A stretch of DNA of 64,000 bases, taken from Microglena sp. YARC (taxonomy: Eukaryota; Chlorophyta; Chlorophyceae; Chlamydomonadales; Chlamydomonadaceae). Below the pieces are notes generated by a model. It was given only the letters and a program-made list of their open reading frames with translations, ran no database searches and was not told the origin of the DNA. The stretch is taken from NCBI GenBank assembly GCA_022414725.1, contig CM039467.1:12716948-12780947 (forward strand). Reading direction: 5' to 3'. Every line of letters begins with the position of its first letter. Positions within the stretch are counted from its first letter, which is position 1. Both the position numbers and the translations under genes were made by a program. This document shows, in pieces, positions 57,171-64,000 of this stretch.

Positions 57171-57258
57171 GTACATTCAGAGGGACAAAGGGAGGGATAT
57201 ATATCTATTCCATTCCTTTCCATTCCATTCCTTTCCTTTCCTTTCCTTTCCTTTCCAA

Positions 57259-58176
57259 ATGGTGGATTCCGGCACTCCATTCCCAATGGATGTGGAACGT
57301 TCATCATCATCTCCTCTCTTCATTTACGACAACGGCCAACCCGTTCCCCCCATGACGATCAAAGTTCGCATACATAAGTATTTTGCCAGACCTGGTATGG
57401 CTACGCGATCTTCCTCGTTCAGCGATTGGTCGGAAGACCTTGACTTCTTTAATGGAGGAGGACACATGTTCCGCTATATAAATGGAGGATTCCCTCGTGA
57501 TGGTGGTGGTGACTCGAGCACCAGCAGCGACAACAGCAGCAGCAGCAGTTTCGTTGAATGTTGTGACCTGGATTCGGGTGAGGCCATCACAGCTATCGTC
57601 CTGGAGTTGCGCAGGCGGTGGGAGGGCGGCAATCGATGCGATATGAGGTGCGCAATCCTTCATGGTTGCGACCCAGCTTATGTGGATCTTGTGAACAGTG
57701 TCCTCGACAGGGCAGATGATGTGCCCCCCCCCCCCCCGGTGGGCAGCAGCTGTGCCGAACCGGAGGGATGGGTTTTCTCATGGAAATTCGATAGCCGACC
57801 CCTTCTTCCTCTGAATTACCTCATAGAAAATTCCCAAGGTAGGGGTGGTATCAACTACGCCATGCTGTCCTCTTACCTGTGCCCTCCCGAGGGGAGGAAC
57901 TTTGAGGACGCTTTGGTGTGTTTCGCTAAGAGAACTGCCATCGCAATGTCGGCCCTTCAGATTGAGCCGTCGAGCTCGGACGAGGAGTGCATCAACTGCA
58001 ACTCGGGCTCGGACGAGGAGTGCATCATCTGCAAATCAGCATTTTGCGACCTTCTGGGCCCCCCCTACAAGATAAAGGCCTGCCAGCATGATGGCTTCTG
58101 CAGGCCTTGTCTGGAGAAGTGGTTCATATCTGGGTCCTTGTCTTGTCCTTTGTGTCGAGCGAGTGATGGAATATGA
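57259..58176 (+). CDS. RING-finger protein, likely E3 ubiquitin ligase
   Basis: 305 residues from ATG 57259. The C-terminus is a RING: CIICKSAF, then ACQHDGFCRPCLEKWF and CPLCRASDGI, giving Cys-x2-Cys, Cys-x-His, Cys-x2-Cys and Cys-x2-Cys pairs. A short duplication, EECINCNSGSDEECIICKS, creates an extra CxxC-like pair just before it. The N-terminal ~240 residues are unrecognised, with Ser and Pro runs (14 C at 57724-57737). Viral RING proteins often target host factors for ubiquitination. Confidence 0.72.
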   Translation: MVDSGTPFPMDVERSSSSPLFIYDNGQPVPPMTIKVRIHKYFARPGMATRSSSFSDWSEDLDFFNGGGHMFRYINGGFPRDGGGDSSTSSDNSSSSSFVECCDLDSGEAITAIVLELRRRWEGGNRCDMRCAILHGCDPAYVDLVNSVLDRADDVPPPPPVGSSCAEPEGWVFSWKFDSRPLLPLNYLIENSQGRGGINYAMLSSYLCPPEGRNFEDALVCFAKRTAIAMSALQIEPSSSDEECINCNSGSDEECIICKSAFCDLLGPPYKIKACQHDGFCRPCLEKWFISGSLSCPLCRASDGI

Positions 58177-59019
58177 AGTGAGAGGAGTGCCGTTTTTGTG
58201 TTGTATGCACACTTTTGTTCACTACTAAATAGCTTCATTGCCGACGACATTGTGGGCATGGATTGCCACTACTGGCTGGCATGTGTGGCATGGATTGCCA
58301 CTACAGGCTGGCATGTGTGGCTGTGCTGCATGCGATGCATGGCCCACCTTGATGTGGTGGTGTTCAGAACAAAAGATGGACTGTACACGTCAGTCAGTAC
58401 GATTGCATGGATGCGATGCTGTGGGTTGTGTTGCAACTGAGTTTATGAAAGTAGTAGTGCTTTTTTAGATCACGCCTACCCTCTCCCTGGAGCGATAGCG
58501 CCCCCTTCAATGTGCACTTGACAACTGTTTCTGATTCGACCTTCCTGGCATGAAGCTTAGCCACCCTATCTGCACGTTTTATTTTTCCTTTTGTCACATT
58601 CATTCTATTCTGATTTACTGTAAGCATATCTCCTTATACTCCCGCTCTTCTACTGGTTTTTGTCTGGGCGGTCTCTCAAAGAAAATGAGAACTATTGACT
58701 AGCTCGACAGTAACAGTAACGGAACATACAAATGAAACGTCCGTGTACGGCCACACTCCTCCTCCTGAGTGTGTGTGTGACCTAATGTTGTCGCGACCAC
58801 TGGGCGGTGGTGACTACAACAACAGTTTAGAAAACTCATCAACAACAAGCAGAGACATAAAGGTGTATAAAGGCATCCTACAGTCGACGGAACAGTAAAA
58901 TGAAACAAATCAAGTATCAAGCCCACTACCGCTCTATATAACCACCCCACCAATCACCCTCGGGGGGGAGGGGAGGAGGATCCGATCCTACTACTCCTAC
59001 TACTACTACTACTACTACT
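58177..59019. other. Gene-free stretch with element fragments and small duplications
   Basis: Contains a duplicated ~33-bp GGCATGGATTGCCACTAC block (58257-58325), a CTGGCATGAAGCTTAGCC word shared with 57022, a reverse copy of the Fanzor-element left end (58693-58714), a reverse copy of the CCGCCCAGTGGTCGCGAC block (58789-58810), and a family 3 end at 58880. No convincing gene. Confidence 0.6.
58693..58714 (-). mobile_element. Reverse fragment of the Fanzor/TnpB-like element left end
   Basis: The complement reads GTTACTGTCGAGCTAGTCAA then TA, the first 22 bases of the element at 44093. Nothing further of the element is seen. Confidence 0.5.
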
Positions 59020-60330
59020 ATGATGATGGATCCTTTGTTTGTATCGCACATCAAGCACAAGCTGACGATGACAACCCCCCCCACCCCACCACCACCCCCC
59101 AAGTCTGGGGAACAACAACGACTCCTTGGTTGGAACTGGAGCGGATTGAGCTGGAACGGAAACATAACCTGGGAGATAGTGCATGACAACACCGACAAGC
59201 CATGGAACTGGAGGGGGTTGAGCGCGAACCCCAAGGTGGCGATATCGTGGGAGCACGTGCGTGACAACCTGGACATGTCGTGGGACTGGAGGACATTGAG
59301 TTGGAACCCCCACGTGGTGACATCGTTTGAGATCGTGCGGGACCACCCCGACAAGGACTGGGACTGGGAGGGGTTGAGCCAGAACCCCAGCGTGGTGACA
59401 TCGTGGGAGATCTTGCGGGACAACCTGGACATGCCGTGGGACTGGTATTCCGTGAGCGAGAACCCCGACGTGGTGACATCGTGGGAGGTTGTGCGGGACA
59501 ACCCCGACATTCCTTGGGACTGGTGGGGATTGAGCGGGAACCCCAACGTGGCGACGATGTCGTGGGAGATAGTGCGGGCCAACCCGGACAAGCCGTGGGA
59601 CTGGAGTGCGTTGAGCTGGAACCCCAACGTGGTGACGGCATGGGAGATCGTGAGAGATAACCCCGACAAGCCGTGGGACTGGTACTTCTTGAGCATGAAC
59701 CCTAGCTTTGTGGCATCGTGGGAGTTTGTGCGTGACAACCCGGAGATGACATGGGACTGGTATGCATTAAGTACGACCCCCAATGTGGTGGTGGCGCCCC
59801 TATCGTGGTGGGAGCTCGTGCGTGACAACCCAAATAAGCTGTGGGACTGAAAGGGACTGAGCAGTAAGGTGACATCGTGGGAGATCGTGCGGGACAACCC
59901 GGATAAGCCGTGGAACTGGTCGGAGTTGAGCAGGAACCCCAACGGGGTGGTGACGATATCGTGGGAGATCGTGCGTGACAACCCTAACAAGCCGTGGGAC
60001 TGGTATGAGTTGAGCAAGAACACCAGCGTTGCGACATCGTGGGATGTCGTGCGGGACAACCCCGACCTGCCGTGGGATTGGACTGCATTGAGCATGAACC
60101 CTAAAGTGGCAACATGGGAGACTGTGTGTGACAACATTGACAAGCCTTGGAGCTGGTTCTGGTTGTGCGGCATACGAGAAATGCTGCTTTCAGATGCAGA
60201 AATGGAGAGCGTTGTTAGAAAGCACTTGGCAAGCAAGAGGGTTCAGAGGGCGTGGAGACGAGCCGTGTTGGACCCCGAGTACAAGGCATGCAAAAACAGG
60301 TTGAGGCGAGAATTTTTCGACATGGTTTGA
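59020..60330 (+). CDS. WDW-repeat protein, interrupted by in-frame TGA
   Basis: About twelve repeats of ~33 residues of the form SWEIVRDNPDKPWDWSALS followed by x-NPNVVT, then a C-terminal segment LLSDAEMESVVRKHLASKRV, QRAWRRAVLDPEYKACKNRL. Each repeat has the W-(D/N)-W core. At 59848-59850 the expected TGG of WDW is TGA; the same register continues (KGLSSKVTSWEIVRDNPDKP). The repeat is shared by fragments at 11232, 46158 and 48490. Similar Trp-rich repeats occur in other giant viruses; function unknown, possibly a solenoid interaction surface. Confidence 0.65.
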
Positions 60331-60440
60331 CTGATGATACCATGCACCACAGTTGCTGTTCTCCCGTATCATCATCCCGTGTACATAAAAACAGACCCAC
60401 CAAAAAGAGTAGGCTGCATGTTGTTGTTCGCTTGGCCGGA

Positions 60441-60992
60441 TCACGCAGAGTCGGATGTGAATGTGTGTGCATGACTGCCGTTGGCATTGATTGCCAGAGC
60501 AGTCGGTGTACTCATCACATCCAGTTCACCGGAGCTGGAATCTGATACCGTGGCCGTTCCGTTCCCGGTCGCAGTGCAAAGGCCGGCATTGCCCTGGCCG
60601 CCAATCGCATTAGTGGTGTGTGCGTGCGACCCTGATATTTCGGTCGTGCCACTGTGCACATGATTGGGCATTTCGTTCGCTACCAGTGTGTGCATTTCTT
60701 CACCGACAACGGCCCCCAACGATCGGTGCGTGAGACCAGTACCCTGACCTACTGCACCCATGATGCGACCAAGGAAATCGGGCATGTTGAAATCCCCCCC
60801 CTCCTCCTCGTCGCCACCACTCCCGAAAGACGTGCCGATGACAAAAAAGAGGTCTTGGTATCGCTCTGACGACAAAGAGCGTCCATCACACAACATCCAG
60901 CCGTTGAAATCCTCTTGGCGACAAAACCACTTGTAGTCCCCCACGTGTGGGGATAAACGTGAAAATAGGTACCGAGACGACTCTGCCAGCAT
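60441..60992 (-). CDS. Phage tail-collar-domain-like protein
   Basis: 183 residues, intact. FNGWMLCDGRSLSSERYQDL, then FFVIGTSFGSGG, FNMPDFLGRIMGAVGQG, and HTLVANEMPNHVHSGTTEIS are the tail-collar layout (W-x-x-CDG, L-x-x-x-IG-x-x-(F/Y)G, F-x-(L/M)-P-D, MP-x-H-x-H). The last part has NGSHAHTFTS, a His pair that could bind metal as in tail-fibre tips. Found in phage fibres and in some giant-virus structural proteins. Confidence 0.75.
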   Translation of the reverse strand: MLAESSRYLFSRLSPHVGDYKWFCRQEDFNGWMLCDGRSLSSERYQDLFFVIGTSFGSGGDEEEGGDFNMPDFLGRIMGAVGQGTGLTHRSLGAVVGEEMHTLVANEMPNHVHSGTTEISGSHAHTTNAIGGQGNAGLCTATGNGTATVSDSSSGELDVMSTPTALAINANGSHAHTFTSDSA

Positions 60993-61087
60993 GCGATGCT
61001 AGCTGATGTGCAAAGTCGTAAATGTTTTGTATTATTATTGTAAAAATTACAAATTCCCCTTCTTTACAAAACAAAACAAATTATTTC

Positions 61088-61411
61088 TTAGCCTCCGCCC
61101 CGCCGCCCCGTCCCGACACCCAAACATGCATAAGGTGTGTCCACACTCTCGCACCCAATCTTGTTGCAGACGAACACGTCCTGCTCAGGGACCATCGTCC
61201 CGATATCATTAGGGCCGAACTTGCAGGTGGCCGCGACATTTCTCTGCGCCGATAAGCGCTCCCGTTCGCGAATGACGTCGCCCTCGCGCAGCTGCATCTG
61301 ACGGAACTCGTGCGTGGAGGACATGGCCTTGCGTCCCTGTAGCTGTGTCACGTCGTGGGGGCGGTAGTCGGTGAACTGGCGCCCATCAGACATAATGACA
61401 TCGTTCTGCAT
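61088..61411 (-). CDS. Small conserved-type virion protein candidate
   Basis: 107 residues: DVIMSDGRQFTDYRPHDVTQ, then EFRQMQLREGDVIRERERLS and CKFGPNDIGTMVPEQDVFVC. The MSDGR-x-F-T-x-Y-x-P start is familiar from small proteins of several Nucleocytoviricota, sometimes virion-associated. A Gly tail closes it. Intact; the Cys pairs could be structural. Confidence 0.6.
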   Translation of the reverse strand: MQNDVIMSDGRQFTDYRPHDVTQLQGRKAMSSTHEFRQMQLREGDVIRERERLSAQRNVAATCKFGPNDIGTMVPEQDVFVCNKIGCESVDTPYACLGVGTGRRGGG

Positions 61412-61639
61412 AAGACTCGGCTTGTTCCTCGACGCACCTGGACCGGCGGTTTGCTTGGTAAAGGGGGCAGGGGTTTCGAATGCGCGTGGACTTGTGACAA
61501 GGAGCCGCCTGAGTCAAAGGCAGCAGTAGGTAACCCGTACGACTATCGAATGATGATGTCTCGCTATACGAGGACGAGGAGGACATCATGAGAATAATAT
61601 GGTGACAGATATACATTCACAAAAGATAAAAATCATTAT

Positions 61640-61658
61640 GGGGGGGGGGGGGGGGGGG
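61640..61658. repeat. Poly-G run of 19
   Basis: Nineteen G in an intergenic position about 75 bases before the start of the LamG-like gene; a promoter-spacing role is conceivable but unsupported. Confidence 0.9.
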
Positions 61659-61734
61659 CGAGGGACGGACAGAAGAAAAAATGTTTCATTTTAGTATTCT
61701 GTTACTACATACACTAGCACAAACCAAACCAAAT

Positions 61735-62699
61735 ATGTCCTCAACTCCTCAGCAGAGAGCTAACGGTCCGAATGCACCAGGCGGCTCTGAAAAGGCTAGC
61801 AAGGCAGATCCGATGGCATGGAGTCTTGGGATGCTGATATCTAGGGCTAGAGACGGACTTTACGGATCCAAAAAGCACAAGATGATACTGTTCGGTATCA
61901 TGATCATTATGGTCACCGTGCTCATTTTGATCTACATCGCGCGCCGCATCACACAAAGGGACCTCGTTAGCCAAGAAATTATCAGCAAACCATTCAAGTT
62001 GTACGCGGGAGGCAGCTTGTCAAAGACGTTCCTGTACAGCGCGTCCAAGATCCCCTCGTCAAAGAACGGCATCGAGTTCACATACAGTTTCTGGTTGTAC
62101 ACAAGCTCGTTCGACATAACATCCCTGCCGAAGCTGATCTTCACACGCGGATTTGACAGCACGTACGGAAGTGCGTCACCCGTCGTGTACATGGACGCCA
62201 AGACCAATTCTCTGCATTTCTCTGTACGCACCAATGTCTCAAACACGAACGCAAACCTATCCACCCTCCGTGCCCGGACGTCCCGATTTTTGAACGCGAC
62301 GGTCGAGTACGTGCCTATGCAGCGCTGGGTACAGTTCGCGCTCATCGTTAAGGATAACATCATGACCATCCTGATGGACGGGCAACTCTACACGATCGAG
62401 AACGTCCTTGACATGCAGACTCCTCGCATCAAGCCCCTGATCCGACCGCACAGCGGGGACCTCTCTATCGGAAGCATGGCGGGTAGCGCTGGGCTTAAGG
62501 GATACATCACCAAGTTCGACATCTTCAACTACGCCATCAACATATCGGACATGAAATTGATCTATAACAAGGCCCTTTCTCCACGTCGCAGACGCTGCTC
62601 TCAAAGCTAGGCTTCGGGGAGTACAAAATGAGGACCCCGATCTACAAGGAAGATGACATGGTGGTGCAGAGCGGCGGTGGCGCACAGGATATTATTTGA
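61735..62699 (+). CDS. Membrane-anchored LamG/ConA-like protein 1, frameshifted near end
   Basis: From ATG 61735 (61681 also possible), a Pro/Ala-rich start, a transmembrane segment (MILFGIMIIMVTVLILIYIA) and a LamG-like beta-sandwich: GIEFTYSFWLYTSSFDIT, VVYMDAKTNSLHFSVRT, VPMQRWVQFALIVKDNIMTI and LDGQLYTIEN. The first frame stops at 62610, but the next register continues LLSKLGFGEYKMRTPIYKED to TGA 62699, so a one-base shift lies near 62575-62590. Similar anchored lectin-like proteins occur in algal giant viruses; a virion envelope/inner-membrane role is likely. Confidence 0.6.
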
Positions 62700-62772
62700 G
62701 AAAAATTCCCAAAATTATATGATAATAACTGTATGAATTTGTTGTACCCAGTTGTTTCACTCCAACAAAAAG

Positions 62773-64000
62773 ATGGTACTGTTAACGCAACTCGTCACGC
62801 TCATTTTGTTGCTGACGCTGATCACCCTAGTGTTCGTGGGACCCCCCAGCTCCTACATTTTCGACTGGTTGACCATGGCGGTCGTCCTGCTAATTCTTTT
62901 CGTGAACATGCAACAAAGGAAGGAACGGGACAAACCACTCGAATCGGTGGCGTCTATTGGCGATCAGGGAGAAGGGGATGGCGATAATCTACTTATAGAG
63001 TCATTCGGAAACGACACAGACAACTGTAGCGGAGGTGACGTCTCAAGTAACGACATGATAAGCAAATACATGAAGCTACTGCAAAGTACCGTGACCACAA
63101 CATCATTACCGAATGACGCCAAAGGTTTAATGTTTGCGGAATCTAATAATAATACTGCAAGCACTACTACTACTACTACTACTGCTCCTTACAGGCATGT
63201 AAATGTAAAGCAGACGCAGGAGGCCTTGCCTGAATCGATCCTCGCGAATCTGACACTTTTTGTGACGACCACCACATATAATCGTCTGAATACCGGTGAT
63301 GATGATGTCATGGTGTGGAAGAACCTCGCATCCCAATCGACCTCCGAGAAGGTCTTTTGCACCAACGGGTCCGTCGCCTCCCCGGATCTGAGGTTCAACC
63401 GCAAACCTGCACTCCTCGATAACGAAACACATCGCCCCGCATTCAATCTTGGAACTGGAACCTCTCTGACAGGACCTCCGTCCCACCATCTGGGAATAGA
63501 TGGCGACCGCAGCTTCGGTATTTTATTCGTTGCACGGATGACGTTGCCGAATCACAAAGCGGAAGCTTCTATGAAGGCCATCCAAATATTCGCCAACACG
63601 TCCTCGAACAATGCCCTGACACTCATGTTCCTACCCGAACCTCAGACCGTCGGGGTGCGCATTGGCTCCGGTGATGTAATTCTCGGCGACCCCAAGGATT
63701 TTGCTCTGCGAAAACCGATCTACCCGGAACAGTTCTACCTGTGGATGGTCTCCAAGTCCTACTCCGAAGTGCAATTGACGGCGGTCAATCTCGAGAACCA
63801 CATTCTAGAACCCATCACCATGCTGAGGGCCACGATGCCCTCATTGAACGAGCAACTCATTCTGAGCAATTTGCCACTGACGATCAACGCGGACTACAAG
63901 TGGAACGCAGGGCTCATGGCATTCGGCATATCTTCCAATAAGTTCGTCGCCAATGATGTTTTAGAGCTCGCACAGCACTACCGCACCATATTCAAGGACA
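62773..64000 (+). CDS. Membrane-anchored LamG-like protein 2 (partial, runs off the window)
   Basis: An uninterrupted frame from ATG 62773 to the right edge (409 codons, no stop). It starts with two hydrophobic stretches (LLTQLVTLILLLTLITLVFV and FDWLTMAVVLLILFV), then a polar linker with a Thr run and an ectodomain with SFGILFVARMTLPNHKA, IQIFANTSSNNALTLMFLP and FYLWMVSKSY, comparable in layout to the preceding LamG-like gene. The 3' end lies beyond the window. It is on the same strand, 74 bases downstream of its neighbour, with a family 1-like TTATATGATAATAACTGTAT block between them. Confidence 0.65.
   Translation, partial: MVLLTQLVTLILLLTLITLVFVGPPSSYIFDWLTMAVVLLILFVNMQQRKERDKPLESVASIGDQGEGDGDNLLIESFGNDTDNCSGGDVSSNDMISKYMKLLQSTVTTTSLPNDAKGLMFAESNNNTASTTTTTTTAPYRHVNVKQTQEALPESILANLTLFVTTTTYNRLNTGDDDVMVWKNLASQSTSEKVFCTNGSVASPDLRFNRKPALLDNETHRPAFNLGTGTSLTGPPSHHLGIDGDRSFGILFVARMTLPNHKAEASMKAIQIFANTSSNNALTLMFLPEPQTVGVRIGSGDVILGDPKDFALRKPIYPEQFYLWMVSKSYSEVQLTAVNLENHILEPITMLRATMPSLNEQLILSNLPLTINADYKWNAGLMAFGISSNKFVANDVLELAQHYRTIFKD

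Noticed and set aside
58926..60236. 436-codon minus frame opposite the WDW gene
   Set aside because: Antisense shadow of regular repeats (Ser/His/Gly-rich); the plus strand carries the conserved WDW core and cap.
1..64000. Alternative genetic code (TGA as Trp or Gly, TAG as Gln)
   Set aside because: In-frame TGA, TAG and TAA all occur, the replaced residues differ (Trp, Gly, others), and intact genes such as the RNR (TAG), S74 protein (TGA) and H3 (TAA) end normally with these codons.
1..64000. tRNA genes or CRISPR arrays
   Set aside because: No cloverleaf-like sequence with a T-loop GTTC-A-A type word in context was found by eye, and all repeats are tandem or transposon ends, not spaced direct repeats.

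Overview
The window looks like part of the genome of a large eukaryotic DNA virus (Nucleocytoviricota), or of such a genome integrated in a eukaryote and decaying. The evidence is the gene set: an N-terminal RPB2 fragment, RPB10, two TBP-like proteins, a UL52/AEP-type primase, PCNA, ribonucleotide reductase small subunit, an SNF2-like helicase with a RING finger, an Erv1-type thiol oxidase, a prolyl 4-hydroxylase-like oxygenase, a MIF4G protein, and families typical of giant viruses (DUF5832, DUF5761, DUF5672). No tRNA, rRNA or CRISPR array was seen. The family cannot be assigned from this window; an algal or other protist host is likely but is an inference.

Layout. 0-14 kb: transcription and replication genes (TBP-like x2, primase, S74-chaperone protein, DUF5832, DnaJ-like, PCNA, RNR, helicase). 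14-25 kb: membrane proteins, a very repetitive Pro-rich frame, MIF4G and Erv1. 25-30 kb: oxygenase and fibre-like proteins. 30-36 kb: an F-box-like gene and an AT-rich decayed kinesin-like gene. 36-44 kb: DUF5672 glycosyltransferase, RPB2 N-terminus, an NTase-like protein and DUF5761. 44-51 kb: a mosaic of Tc1/mariner-like and Fanzor/TnpB-like element remnants, with histone H3, RPB10 and WDW-repeat fragments between them. 51-64 kb: virion-membrane and fibre-like proteins (signal-anchor proteins, two beta-helix paralogues, tail-collar, LamG-like), a RING protein and the best WDW-repeat gene.

Two themes cut across the window. First, about half of the recognisable genes carry a frameshift or an in-frame stop, often at long poly-G/poly-C runs, while the downstream frame still reads as good protein. 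This fits an endogenised decaying virus, an error-rich assembly, or (least likely) recoding. Second, several families of terminal inverted repeats recur, some with TA flanks and often directly beside gene starts, and two of the element families carry Fanzor/TnpB-type RuvC C-termini. All coordinates for broken genes span both sides of the lesion.
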